The notes beneath the pieces were generated by a model. That model worked only from the letters and a program-made list of their open reading frames with translations, was not told the DNA's origin and ran no database searches. 64,000 bases of DNA from Fodinicola feengrottensis (GTDB taxonomy: Bacteria; Actinomycetota; Actinomycetes; Mycobacteriales; HKI-0501): contig NZ_WOTO01000023.1 in assembly GCF_010993775.1 (NCBI RefSeq), positions 1 to 64,000 on the forward strand. Reading direction: 5' to 3'. The translations under genes were made by a program, and so were the position numbers. Shown here in pieces: positions 18,929 through 29,343 of this stretch (its first letter is position 1; every line of letters begins with the position of its first letter).

Positions 18929-21013
18929 TCATAACGTCCAGCCTGAAGAGTTCATGATCGCGACGCCAGGATTTCGAGCATCCAGGAAGCGGGGATCGCG
19001 ACCGTGGATGACAGTGCCGAAACCGCCGGGTGGAACCTCGACAAGAACCGTCCGGTGGGAGGAGACCTGCCGGCCGTACGGTCGGGCCTGGTCGTCGTAC
19101 GTCTCGATCACGACCGGTCCACCGTCCGGCATGGTGACCGTGCATGTATGCGAGACCTGATCTCCGTTGCGCAGTAAGGCGAGCGCCGCGTCCGGTCCTG
19201 CCATGACCAGCGTCGCGACGACCGGCTCGACGAGCAACGCATCGATCCGGACCGGCCCGGTCGAACAGACCGCGGTGAGCGTGGCGCCGGCCGGGACCGA
19301 TTGAGCCAGCGAGACTGGCAACAGCGTGCCCGGCACCGGCGAGATGCCCTGAGCGCCACCGGTGCCGTGGTCGATGGCGCCGACCCCGGCGCTGCCGGCC
19401 CGCCATGACGTACGGCCCGGATGGTCGGTCAGCTCCACGATCGGGCGGATGAGCAGCGGCCGATTGCCGGCCGGCAGTGTCCAGGACACGCTTGCGGCCG
19501 TCGGCAGCGTCGCGTACGAGCCGCCGCTCCACTGATATTCGCCGGTATAGGCCGGATCCGCCGTGACGATCGCCGCGCCGCCGGCCATCCGTCCTGCCTC
19601 TGCTTCCAGGACCTCGAGCCCGTCGTGGCTGACCACCCTGGTCAGCCGAGCGAGCCCGGCCCGGTCCAGGGCCAGCATCGAGAGTTGTCCGTGAATCGTT
19701 GACTCAGCGCCAGAATTTCGGTTGATCGACCCATCCGGCGCGAGCCCGTCGAAAGTGACACCGGTGGCCGGGTCGTACATCGGTTGGCCGGCTCGGTTGG
19801 CGCCGAAATACCAACCGGCGGTGATTGTGGCCAGCAGCCGCAAACCGTCGCGACCGGTGGCGTCCGCGATCGTCAACAGTGCGCGAAGGCGCGCGTCCAC
19901 GCCGTACGCGATCTGGCTGCGGTCGATCGGCGCTGGCAGCCAACCGTTGTCGCAACCACCCGCGGTCAGCAACGCCGGAGTGAAACCGGCGGCATCGCGC
20001 AGTGCCGCCGCCAACAAAGCCGTTGTCAACAATGCCGTTGCCGGCTGGGCTGGCCGGCCGAGTGCGGTGGCCGCGACAGCCAACGCGGTCGGCATCTGCG
20101 CGGCCCAGGCATGCCAACTGGACCGACTGTTGGCGGCCGGCATGACCGCTCCGTACGGCCAGGTTTTCGCGTCCCCGGCTGACAAAGCGGCGATGCCTTC
20201 GGCGAGCTGGGCCAATGCCGTACGCGCGGCTGGCCCGCCGCCAGCGTGGACGTACGCGGCGAGTCCGAGCACAGCCGGGAACTGGCGTCGGCGGCGCCGT
20301 TGATCAGCCAGCCGGGAACCCGCCTTCCGTCGCTGACCTCCCAGTCGCCGTACTTGACCAGCACCTGACGCCGCAGCGCGGACACCGCCAGGTCCAGTCG
20401 GTTCCGCAGGAAGGTGGCGAATTTTCGGTCACTGGAACGGAAAGCCGCATATCCCTCGCCGAGTGCCCAGATCGACCTCGCCAGCCAGTACGACGGCCCG
20501 GAGTCGGACGGATCGGGACTGTCCGGCGGTGTCGCGCTCGGCGTCAGGGCGCCGTCGGACTGCATCCACAGCAGCGGATTTCCCGCGTTCGGGCCAGAAA
20601 TCGTCTGCAGATAGGTGAGGCCGCGAAGCAGTTGGTACGCCTTTCGTCCACTGGCGGCAGTATGGTTCTGTTGCCAGTCACGGAGATAGACCACGCAGGC
20701 CCGGGCAATGTCATCGGTGTTGAAGGCACCCTGTCCATAGTGGCCAGTCACCGGATCGTACGCACCGCCGCCCGACCCGCCGGAAGGAACCGTCGCTCTG
20801 GTGCTCGGCGTAGGTCCACAAAACCCCGATCGCCGGCTCACTGTCGAGCTGGTACGTGTCGTGGCCAGTTTGTTGTGCGGGCTGTACTCCGGCACAGAGG
20901 AAGTCGAGGTGCCCGAGATTGGTCAATTTTGGCTCTGCTGTGGAGATCTTGGGGACAGTGACCAAAGGTATGGCCATTCCAGCGGCGAGCAGAGTTCTGC
21001 GACGTACGGACAT
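18929..21013 (-). CDS. Secreted alpha-helical glycosidase-like protein with C-terminal carbohydrate-binding-like domain
   Basis: About 690 residues. The N-terminus MSVRRRTLLAAGMAIPLVTV looks like a Tat-type signal (RRR, then a hydrophobic core). The middle is a repeated-helix fold rich in aromatic pairs (FNTDDIARACVVYLRDW, GPSYWLARSIWALGEGYAAF, GWLPAPIDRSQIAYGVDARL), resembling six-hairpin glycosidases. After about residue 470 a beta-sandwich-like part starts LEVLEAEAGRMAGGAAIV, the EAE...GG opening of CBM6/CBM35-like modules. Frameshifts near 20,810-20,860 and 20,290. Catalytic acids cannot be assigned. It is last in the sugar operon, so it probably releases the sugar that the transporter imports, or the oligosaccharide for the GH130 enzyme. 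Confidence 0.65.
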
Positions 21014-21025
21014 CGGAACCTCCAG

Positions 21026-22119
21026 CTAGGAAACTCGGTCCAGCCGTGCGACGCCGATCTTGGCGTCGGCCATCCCGTAGAACACGTAATGCTGGCCTTG
21101 GATCCGCTCGATCGCGGTCGGAAAGACCACATTGGACACCGCGCCGGCGCGCTCGTCCGCGAGTTCGGGCACCATCAGCGGCTCGGCCGACCGCGCCAGC
21201 ACGCTGCTCACGTCGTCCGGATCCAGAATCATCGCTCCCGCGCCATAACTGACCTGCTGGGTCTGGGGGTCCCAGCCGTCCGGAATCGTGCCGGTCACTC
21301 CGTGATGCAGGAGCAGCCAGCCTTCCTCGACCCGGATCGGCGGCGGGCCGGCCCCGATTTTCAGCTGTTCGTAGGGATATTCCGGCAGCGCCAGCTGTTT
21401 ATGGCCGCGCAGCTCGACAAGGGCCTCGATGTCCCGCTCGACCTCGGTCGCCGGCACGTACGAGATCCAGATGCCCGGCCGGTCGTCGGTCACTCCGGCC
21501 GGCAGGTGCACGCCTTCACCCGGACGGAACCAGCCCAGGTCCCACATCGGCCGGTGCAGCATCGCGTACGCTGGCTCGCCGTCCGGGCCGGCCACCGGTT
21601 CGGGAAAGAAAACCGCGTCCTTGTTGGGAAACAGGTTCAGGTCGGTGTCCAGGCCCGGCTGGTAGCGGAAATGTACCGGGCCTAGCCGGCACCAGTGCAC
21701 TACATCCTCCGAGACCGCCAGTGCCAGCCGCGGACCGAGTGGCCCGTACGCGACGTACGTCATCACATGCAAGCCCAGATGCGGAAAAAGTAGGTGGTTC
21801 GCGGATCCTCTACTCCGGCGTTGCCAATGCCGCGTTCCCAACCCTCTTCCGGAGCAAGCGCCACGCCACGCCGCTGGACACCGGTCGGAACGCCTGCTGT
21901 CAGCACGATTTCGGCCAGCCCGACCCGGGATACGTTGCCAGCGGCCACCATCCGGGGCAGCAGGTAAAGCGTCCCGTCCGGCGCTTTGCCGCTGGCGGGG
22001 TTGAGCACTCCCTCCACCTCGAACTCAGTGCCGGGCTCGGGTGACATCAGCACCCCGAGCCTGGTCAGCTTGTACGGCACGGAGCTTGCGACAACAGTTG
22101 TCTCAACAGTCGCTGACAC
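21026..22119 (-). CDS. GH130-family glycoside phosphorylase/hydrolase
   Basis: About 363 residues, a five-bladed propeller. Family features are the early EFEVEGVLNPASG, GNAGVEDPRTTYF (the VEDPR that follows the catalytic Asp region), and PTAIERIQGQHYVFYGMADA near the end. A frameshift near 21,785 falls just after VEDPR. GH130 members act on beta-mannosides, most by phosphorolysis, a few by hydrolysis. No signal peptide, so it works on imported oligosaccharide in the cytoplasm. It lies 3 bp after the permease stop, so it is firmly in the operon. Confidence 0.85.
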
Positions 22120-22122
22120 GCT

Positions 22123-23041
22123 TCAACCCTTCACCCCTGACCCAACGTCCGTGGACACGAAATAGCGCTGGAAAATCACGAAAAGCGCCACCGCGGGAGC
22201 TGCCAGCACACAGGCTCCCGCGAGGATCGCCCCGAACGGGTTGGTGGCCCGGGCGGCGACCGTGCTGATGTAGTTGGCCAGCGACACGGCCAACGGCTGC
22301 ATGCCGACCTGCTTGGTCACCAGGAACGGCCAGAGAAACTCGTTCCAAGGCCCGATAAAGGTCATCAGGACGGCCGTCAGCAGGGCCGGACGTACCAGCG
22401 GAACGGCCACCCGCCACAGGATCGACAGCTCGCCGGCACCGTCGATGCGGGCCGCTTCGAACATCTCTTTCGGCAGCTGAAGGAAATATTGCCGGAAGAT
22501 GAACACCGCCGCGGAGTTGATCGCGAACGGCAGGATCATGCCCAGGTAGTTGTCACCCAAACCGTAGTTTCGCACGATCAACACGTAAAGCGGCACCAGC
22601 AGCAACTGGAACGGCACGACCTGGACGAGCAGGACCAGGTTGAACATCACCACCCTGCCTCGAAACTGCAACTGCGCCAACGCGTACCCTGCCAGCAGCC
22701 CGAAAACTACCGTGCAGAGGATCACCCCACCGGTGAAGATGCCGGAGTTCACCAACGATCGGCCGAGACTGACTGATGGCCGCGTTGATCTGCGCGTAGT
22801 TGTCCAGCGTCAGATTGTCCAGTCGCGGGAAGGCGCCGGCCACCGAGCTGTCCGGCGCGGTCTGCAGGCTGCCGACCAGCATGTAGTAGAACGGAAACAG
22901 AAAGACCAGCGCTCCCAGCAGCAGAACCGCGAGGCGCAGCAGCGACGACTTCGACCGCCCACGGCGGCCGGTGACCTTCCTGTCCGCTGTTTTGTCCACT
23001 GTGGACTTCACCGCGACCGTACGAGCTGATTGGGCGACCAT
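22123..23041 (-). CDS. Sugar ABC transporter permease (MalG-type)
   Basis: About 305 residues, six membrane helices. The cytoplasmic EAA loop is EAARIDGAGELSILWRVAVP, which contacts the ATPase. The N-terminal tail of about 35 basic residues precedes the first helix (LRLAVLLLGALVFLFPFYYM). A frameshift near 22,760 lies before the second helix. Second permease of the CUT1-type importer. No ATPase gene is present in the operon; these systems commonly share a MsiK-type ATPase encoded elsewhere. Confidence 0.88.
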
Positions 23042-23042
23042 G

Positions 23043-23945
23043 TCACTGCCCCCTCTCCAGCACCCGGCGGCTGGCGAGCGAGACGATCAGGACGCCGATG
23101 ACAAGCAGCACACCGATCGCCGATGCGACATCGGGTTGTCCCTGCTCAATACCCTTTTGATACATCAAAAACACCGGCGAGGTGGACGCACCGTCCGGAC
23201 CACCGCCACCGGTCAGCAGGTAGGGCTCGGTGAAGAGGTTGGCGCCGGTGATCATGGCCAGGATGAAGACGAGCGTGGTCGCCGGTCGCACGCCTGGCAC
23301 CGTTACCGACCAGAACTTGCGGGTACGGCCGGCGCCGTCCACATCCGCCGCCTCGTACAGTTCGTTCGGTACGTTCTGCAGGGCCGCCAGGTAGAGCAGG
23401 ATGAAATATCCGAGCTGTTTCCAGGTCACGAAGATCGCGATAGTCGGCATCGCCAGCGACGAGTTGATCAGCCAGGACGGCGACGGCGCCAGCGGACCCA
23501 GCAGCTGGTTGACCAGTCCGCCGGAGTTGAACAGGAACATCCACACGCCGACCACCGCGACGCTGGCGGTGATGTACGGGACGTAATAGCTGACCCGAAG
23601 AAATGTCCGGAACCGGATGGCGGCGTTGAGGGCACTGGCGAGTACGAGCGACAACCCGACTGTCAGCGGCACGTTGATCACCAGGAACACCGCGATATTG
23701 CCGAACGATCGGGCCACCGCGGGGTCTGTGAGCACCGTCCAGTAGTTGGCCAGGCCGACGAATGGCCGGTCCACGATCGCGCCGGGTGCCGTGAAGAAAT
23801 ACCGGTGGAAGGACATGTAGACGGCGAACACGAGTGGATAAGCGAACACCACCGCCAGGAAAATGGCATACGGCGCGACAAAGGCCGCACCGATGGGCTG
23901 CTGGCCGAGCAGCCGCAACCGCCGACCCGCGATCGCCGTGGTCAT
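23043..23945 (-). CDS. Sugar ABC transporter permease (MalF-type)
   Basis: 300 residues, intact frame, six helices. EAA loop: ELYEAADVDGAGRTRKFWSV. Its ATG overlaps the binding-protein TGA (TGATG) and its stop is 1 bp from the next permease, so all three transporter genes are coupled. First permease of the CUT1 pair. Confidence 0.92.
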   Translation of the reverse strand: MTTAIAGRRLRLLGQQPIGAAFVAPYAIFLAVVFAYPLVFAVYMSFHRYFFTAPGAIVDRPFVGLANYWTVLTDPAVARSFGNIAVFLVINVPLTVGLSLVLASALNAAIRFRTFLRVSYYVPYITASVAVVGVWMFLFNSGGLVNQLLGPLAPSPSWLINSSLAMPTIAIFVTWKQLGYFILLYLAALQNVPNELYEAADVDGAGRTRKFWSVTVPGVRPATTLVFILAMITGANLFTEPYLLTGGGGPDGASTSPVFLMYQKGIEQGQPDVASAIGVLLVIGVLIVSLASRRVLERGQ

Positions 23946-25231
23946 CAGGCGCTCGTGGCCAGCGAGTCGACCTTCTGAGCCGCACCGTCCAAAGTGGACT
24001 TCACCGCGGCCGTACCGAAGATCACCGACTTTGAGTACGCGTCCCGGAACGTCTGCCAGATGGTCACCGAATTCGCGACATTGGGGACCTCGACGGTCCT
24101 GCTGGCGGCGTCCGCGAATCCGGTGTAAAGCGGGTTCGCGACGAAATACTGCGGATAGAGCCGCGCGAGATCGGGCCGCAACGGCATCTGACCGGTCTGC
24201 GACAACCACTTGCCGTCCTGGTCTTTGCTCGTCGCGAACTTCAATACGTCCCAAGCGGTTGCCCGGTTCTTGCAGGACGCGTACATCGCCACGTTTTTGG
24301 CGTCGGAAAAGGTGTGGATCGCGTTGACCGGCATACCGGTCGGGGTCGGTACTGGTACGACACCCCAGTCGACCTTGTTCTGGTAGACCTTGATCGCCCA
24401 CGGCCCGACGATCGCCATCCCGGCCTTGCCATCCGCGAAGGCGTCACCCTGATAGGTCTCCTTACCGGCGAGGTTCTGCGCGTACAGGCTCCGCCAGAAC
24501 TCGGCCACCTTCAGCCCGGTTTCCGAGCTGAACTGGGCCTTTCCGTTCTCGACCAACTGCTGGCCGCCGCTGGCTGCCGCGAACAGCGGATAAAAATCGA
24601 ACCAGGACTGGTAGAACTCACTGCTGGGTGCCGGCAGGATCGCGTACTTGGCGGCGCCGCTGCTGACGATCTTCTGTGCCGCCGCGAGGAAATCGGCGTA
24701 CGTGGCCAGCTTCGGGCTGGTCGCGCTCAAGCCTGCCTTGGCGAAGACCTTCTTGTTGTAGAAGATCTGCACCGGGTTCGATTTCCACGGCAGCTGGTAG
24801 AACTTTCCGTCCGGGGACTTGTACTGGGTAGCCAACGATCCGCTGCGCTGCTGGATGTAGGCGGTGGCGCCAGGGAAGTCGTCGAGTGGCACCAGCCCAG
24901 CCTGCTTCTGGAACTGCGGCACCGCGGCCGGTGACGTGTTGAAGATCAGGCAGGGTTCGGTCCCGGCGGTGATCGCGGCGCCAATCACCTCTTCGGAACT
25001 CTTGCCCGCCGGAACCTCCTGCGCGGTGACCTTCTCGGCGGGATGCGCGGTGTTCCACGCCGCCACCATTTGCTTGCCCCACGCGATTTCGTCCGCATTG
25101 TTGGAATACCAGATCGTGATCGGGCCATGCGCCTTGGCCGCGTCGGCAGCCGATAGTCCTGCGCCACCACAGCCGGCAACCCCGATCGCGGCGACAGCGG
25201 CCAGAATTCCGGCGAGTTTCCAGCTTTTCAT
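23945..25231 (-). CDS. Sugar-binding lipoprotein of ABC importer
   Basis: 428 residues, intact. Lipoprotein signal with lipobox GVAGC near residue 20, then the solute-binding fold of cluster B/CUT1 proteins (ITIWYSNNADEIAWGKQMVA; GKAGMAIVGPWAIKVY; a C-terminal WQTFRDAYSKSVIFG). It captures an oligosaccharide outside the cell for the two permeases that follow. It begins 51 bp after the LacI gene. Confidence 0.93.
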   Translation of the reverse strand: MKSWKLAGILAAVAAIGVAGCGGAGLSAADAAKAHGPITIWYSNNADEIAWGKQMVAAWNTAHPAEKVTAQEVPAGKSSEEVIGAAITAGTEPCLIFNTSPAAVPQFQKQAGLVPLDDFPGATAYIQQRSGSLATQYKSPDGKFYQLPWKSNPVQIFYNKKVFAKAGLSATSPKLATYADFLAAAQKIVSSGAAKYAILPAPSSEFYQSWFDFYPLFAAASGGQQLVENGKAQFSSETGLKVAEFWRSLYAQNLAGKETYQGDAFADGKAGMAIVGPWAIKVYQNKVDWGVVPVPTPTGMPVNAIHTFSDAKNVAMYASCKNRATAWDVLKFATSKDQDGKWLSQTGQMPLRPDLARLYPQYFVANPLYTGFADAASRTVEVPNVANSVTIWQTFRDAYSKSVIFGTAAVKSTLDGAAQKVDSLATSA

Positions 25232-25282
25232 GATTTCTCCGGGTTTGCTCGTCGGCCGCGGAACGCCGCGACCAGGTCGTGC

Positions 25283-26315
25283 TCAGGTGTGCGGACGGGA
25301 GCCGGGAGCCGCCGTCGACCGGCGCACCACCAGCCGGGCCGGCTCGAGCTGCACGTCCGCGGGCCGCCCGCCCTCGACCAGGTCGAGCAGCGTACGGGCA
25401 GCGATCTCGCCCCAGCGGAACGGATCGGCCCGCACTGTGGTCAGCGCGGGATGGACGAACTCGGCCAACTCGGTGTCGTCGTACCCGGTGACCGACAGTT
25501 GGTGCGGGACACGGACGCCGAGTTCGGCGGCCGCCGAAATGCCGGCGATAGCCATGACATCGTTGGCGTAGACGATCGCGGTCGGCGGCTCCGGATCGGC
25601 CAACAGCCGACGAGTCGCCGCCACGCCGCCGGCCGCGGTGAAGTCCGCGACCACCACCGGCCCGGGCGGGATGCCGAGTCTTTCCAGTGTTTCCAGAAAG
25701 GCTTCGCGGCGGGCTTGCGCGTGCATGAAATCGATCGGCCCGGCCACGTGCGCGATGCGGGTATGCCCCATGAGCCAAATGTTCGACCGACGCCGCGATT
25801 CCCGGCCGATCGTCCAGGCACACCGCCGGAAAGCCGGACTCCTGGACCGGCCGGTTGAGCGTGACGGCCAGCTGCCCCAACTCCTTGAGCAGCGGGATCC
25901 GCGGGTCGTCACGGCGAAGGTCGGACAGCAGAAAACCGTCCACCCGGGAGTCGCGTACGAGCCTTCGATAGCCTGCGACCTCGTCCTGAGCGGTGCCGAC
26001 GACCTGCAGAACCAGCACCTGACCCTGCTGCGCCAGCACGGACTCGACGCCCGCGATGAACGCCGGGAAGAACGGGTCCGACCGCAGCAGCGCCGGATCC
26101 CGGGCAACCACAAAACCGAGCGAGAACGCACGCGAGTACGACAGTGCCCTGGCACGCTGGCTCGGTTGCCAGCCGAGCTCGTCCACCGCCGCCAGGATCC
26201 GCGCGCGGGTCTGCTCAGTGAGCCCCGGCCGGTCGTTCACGACCAGCGACACCGCACCCTTCGAGACGCGCGCACGCTCGGCGACATCCGCGATGGTGGG
26301 CCGCCGGTTCACCAT
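25283..26315 (-). CDS. LacI-family repressor of the sugar operon
   Basis: About 343 residues. HTH with hinge helix: TIADVAERARVSKGAVSLVV then GWQPSQRARALSYSRA. The periplasmic-binding-protein-like effector domain follows, with ANDVMAIAGISAAAELGVRV near the end. One frameshift near 25,790. The ATG at 26315 was chosen over an upstream frame whose first codons run through the operator palindromes. First gene of the operon, so it controls itself and the downstream uptake and enzyme genes. Confidence 0.9.
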
Positions 26316-26328
26316 GTCGAACTCCCTA

Positions 26329-26342
26329 TTAAACCGGTTCAA
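26329..26342. promoter_or_regulatory. LacI operator, proximal site
   Basis: TTAAACCGGTTCAA centred on the perfect palindrome AACCGGTT (26332-26339), with the CpG centre typical of LacI operators, 14 bp upstream of the repressor start. Confidence 0.8.
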
Positions 26343-26349
26343 TAGACGA

Positions 26350-26363
26350 TTGAACCGGTTTAA
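26350..26363. promoter_or_regulatory. LacI operator, distal site
   Basis: TTGAACCGGTTTAA is the reverse complement of the proximal site, with the same AACCGGTT core (26353-26360). The two centres are 21 bp apart, two helical turns, so two repressor dimers can bind the same face. Confidence 0.8.
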
Positions 26364-26523
26364 CAGCTCACCACTGTGTTGTCAACCACACCCAGTTGAC
26401 GTCTCGGGATTGAGGTGAAAGTTCGGGAAGTCCGCTCATCGATACAAAGTCTTTTCGGCCCATCGATCAGCGAGCTGCCGCCCATCGCTGCTGAGTGTGG
26501 GGGTTTTGTCCCACTCTCGATGA

Positions 26524-27110
26524 TTCGAGGCACCACAGAAGCGCCAGGAGGTCGAGCCACCACACTGGTACGAGTCGGCCTGGCTGCAAGTCGCGATCGT
26601 GGGCGTGGTCGCGATGCTCATCGGATTTCTGTGCTATCCGGTCACCGCCGCGATACCCCGGTTGGGTGGCCGGCGTACCCGCCGCCGCCCATGCGCTGCG
26701 CCGCGAGACTTCTGGTCGCCGCGGGCGTTCTGACGATCGCCAGAATGGCCTACTTCCTGCCGTCCATGTGCAGGCAGGCCGGTGCCACCCAGATCGGGCC
26801 GACGATCCTCGACCGGCCGCCGGCCGGGCTGTTGCGCCAACTGGCGGCGGTCAGTGCGATCGTCGCGGCCGCCCCGATACTGGCACGGTACTTGCGAAAA
26901 CGACTGTCGGCCGGCCCGCTAGTGACACCTCTTGCCAGCGCCGCGTTGTTCCTGGGGCGGGCCAGCTATTGGGACCTGTTCACGGTGGTCGAGCAGTCGC
27001 ACGAACGGTGGTCGCGACCTGCGGTTGACCGGTGGCAACAGTCGACACGAATCCTGCGCCATACCGTAATGGACAGGCGTGCCGTTCCTGAAATCGACCG
27101 GTCGGATTGA
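26524..27110 (+). pseudogene. C-terminal membrane remnant of a serine hydrolase (beta-lactamase family)
   Basis: Joined over a frameshift near 26,690, the sequence gives FEAPQKRQEVEPPHWYESAW followed by three membrane helices (VAIVGVVAMLIGFLCYPVTA; CAARLLVAAGVLTIARMAYF; LLRQLAAVSAIVAAAPILAR) and ASYWDLF. This is the transmembrane tail that follows the catalytic and linker domains in actinobacterial class C-type serine hydrolases. The catalytic domain is absent; the frame upstream runs into the LacI operators. Likely a truncated relic. Confidence 0.45.
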
Positions 27111-27666
27111 GGAAGCTCAGGCGAAATCGCTGCGCAGTATTTTGGTCGCTACACGGCCAGCTGGTGGCCAAATGGCGAGGGATTTGCGCCAGCTCCTCAG
27201 ATCGGTGAAGATCGACTCATCGTCCCAGCCCGAGGCCGACCGACCGCGTGCCAGTACTTCGGCCTATTCTGATATGCATGCATCGCGAAACCACATCATT
27301 TACTGGCTTTCCTCGCGATTCCGTTGGCAGCGACACCACTGCCTGCCGACCAGGCGGCTGCGGAACTCTACCGGGCAGCTCTCCAAGCCGGACTGTTGAT
27401 CGAGTCGACTGACGAGGCCGTGCTCGTCGACATCGGCGCGACTGTTGCTGGAGATCCAACCGGTCCGCCAAGTTTGGGTCGTTAATTGTTCAAGGATCGA
27501 CCAGGCGCTGTTGACTTATGCCACCGAAGTTAGCTGACCATCGATCGGCCGCATCTGGACAAAGAAATAGCTGCTATCTAATTGACCACGTTGTGCTGTG
27601 ACCTCGATCTCGATCGGACGTCTCTGATAACAGATGAGAACGTCAATTGAGGGGAGCATCACAGGA
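27111..27666. other. Degenerate stretch upstream of the RiPP cluster
   Basis: 556 bp without an intact gene. At about 27,280-27,485 one rightward frame reads like the end of a protein (HLLAFLAIPLAATPLPADQ, ending in TAA) but has no start. The last 150 bp before 27,667 are less GC-rich and probably hold the promoter of the HTH regulator. Confidence 0.4.
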
Positions 27667-28591
27667 ATGTCATTAGCCTGGTCGGAACATGAGGGACGTG
27701 ACTCCACGTCGGGTCCGACGCTCCTAAGAACTGCGCGAGATTACATAGGATACTCACAGGAACGACTGGCGGCAGAAAGTGGGGTTGTCAGTACGGACAA
27801 TTCGGGGACTCGAGGCAAGAGTAGTCGCGATGCCACGCCGGGACACAATTGACCGGATTGTGGTCGCGCTGGGCCTGACCGGCGACCAACGCGGCACGTT
27901 TCTGGCCGCCTGGGGTCAGCACGGCGAACGCCGCACGGTACCTTTCGGTGAGCTTCTTCAGAGTCCGGAGAACTATCAATCCCTGTTGGGGAATCTGGAT
28001 GGTCGAATTGACCGGGTGGCAACTACTTTTGCGAAGAAGACTACTTTCGTCGACCCTTTCCGTCGCATTGTCCTGGACCGATCGGAACGAGTCGTCATTG
28101 CCAGTCAATCGGCGGTCGCTGGTACGCCGCTTGTGGTCGCGGCCGACTCGCCTGACGACCTAGATGCGATCCGGCTGTACGCGGTCCGCGGATGCCAGGT
28201 AAGCCAGCAGGCATCGTTCCGGGACGGCCCGATCGGTGTCTTCGAGATTGGCTTCGACCGGATTGTCCGGTCCGGCGAAGCCTATCTCTACGGTTTTGAG
28301 CACCGGTACGATTTCACTTCCCGGCACCATGTCCATGGCAATCGGAGCTCCGCGGCTCCTTTTGCCGGCAGGAACACAATGACCGGATTCCATCGGGCGG
28401 CGCGCCTGGGAATAACCAGAGTCATCTTCCCGCCCGGTGATCGGCCGCGTCGCTGTGTTCATCTGTTCGAGCGTCGCCTCGGCGGTGGATACGAGGAGAT
28501 CGATGATCTCCATGTCTCGGACAGCGGCGAGACGCAGATCGTCGTTGTCGATCCGGTAGCCGGATGGCACGGCATCGGTTGGGAATGGTAA
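27667..28591 (+). CDS. HTH (XRE-type) regulator of the RiPP cluster
   Basis: About 307 residues. After a short tail the helix-turn-helix reads LLRTARDYIGYSQERLAAES then LSVRTIRGLEA, in the style of actinobacterial XRE proteins; a frameshift near 27,785 interrupts it. The remaining 220 residues have no DNA-binding or enzymatic motif. They include beta-rich stretches (RIVLDRSERVVIASQS; TQIVVVDPVAGWHGIGWEW), suggesting a ligand-sensing cupin-like or unknown domain. ATG 27667 follows GAGGGGAGC. It is first in the cluster and converges with the leftward E1-like gene, so it is the best candidate for pathway-specific control. Confidence 0.65.
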
Positions 28592-28598
28592 AGGAATG

Positions 28599-29168
28599 TC
28601 AGCAGCAACCACCCAATGGGACTATGGCAAATTTTCTTACGTTCATGGTGAAGGAGTTCACAAGAAGGATGTCGCCGGCCGGACTGGTAGCAGCGACCGC
28701 CCGGTCGGCGGTCAGTTCGGCAACCAACGCCAGCAGATAATTTGGGTAGCCGTCAAGGGCGATATCCACACGCGGCTCCGGCAGGACGGCCCGTCGCGGT
28801 GACTCACGGTCGTGTTGCCTTTGCCTCGCGCTAAAACAGTCCGCGCACCAGGGCGTTCCCGGCTGGTCGAGAGGGCCGATCCTGATGTCCGGGTGTTCCT
28901 GAACCACCAGCAGCGACGCGGTCCCAGCCGCCCGACAGGAGACGGTCAGCTCATCAATCTCCGGGTCGTCGCAGTCTGTGGCCACTATGACCAGACCACC
29001 GTCTCCAGGCTGACCGGCCACTATTTCGGCGGCCCCCTCCACCAGCGGTAGCTGCCGGCGCCGCAGGGCAGCCTTGGCCAACGGCGCCAAAGCCGCACCG
29101 AATTTGCCGCGTACCACCAGCCGCACAGCGCTCGGCGCGACGGAAGAAATGCCACAGTCGATGGTCAT
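28599..29168 (-). CDS. E1-like TOMM partner protein (no leader-binding domain)
   Basis: 189 residues. A Rossmann-like half (VRLVVRGKFGAALAPLAKAA; GGLVIVATDCDDPEIDELTV) is followed by IGPLDQPGTPWCADCF, the GPL...G...CxxC motif of E1-like proteins that accompany YcaO cyclodehydratases, and a C-terminal ILLVNSFTMNVRKFAIVPL ending GGCC, likely part of the zinc site. It lacks the N-terminal peptide-recognition domain. ATG 29168 follows GAGGGGAAGGG. It runs opposite to the rest of the cluster, divergent from its paralogue at 29344. Known role of the family: it presents the leader peptide to YcaO. Whether this one works alone or with its paralogue is inference. Confidence 0.65.
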   Translation of the reverse strand: MTIDCGISSVAPSAVRLVVRGKFGAALAPLAKAALRRRQLPLVEGAAEIVAGQPGDGGLVIVATDCDDPEIDELTVSCRAAGTASLLVVQEHPDIRIGPLDQPGTPWCADCFSARQRQHDRESPRRAVLPEPRVDIALDGYPNYLLALVAELTADRAVAATSPAGDILLVNSFTMNVRKFAIVPLGGCC

Positions 29169-29343
29169 TCTCGCCCTTCCCCTCGTTCGGGGTCCGACTT
29201 TGTCAGCCATCCGCCTGCGGAGGCGAGGCAACTGGCCGGCAGTCGTTGAATTGCCGGGGCATTGCCTGTTGGCCCGCGGCTCGATGACCTTTATGTTCAG
29301 CCGGAAGGGACCGCCGTCCGCCGAGGTATCGAAGGGGATGCGC

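Noticed and set aside
28596..28802. Small rightward frame with a ribosome site after the HTH regulator
   Set aside because: Considered as a second precursor peptide. It is antisense to the conserved end of the E1-like gene and lacks a Cys/Ser/Thr-rich core.
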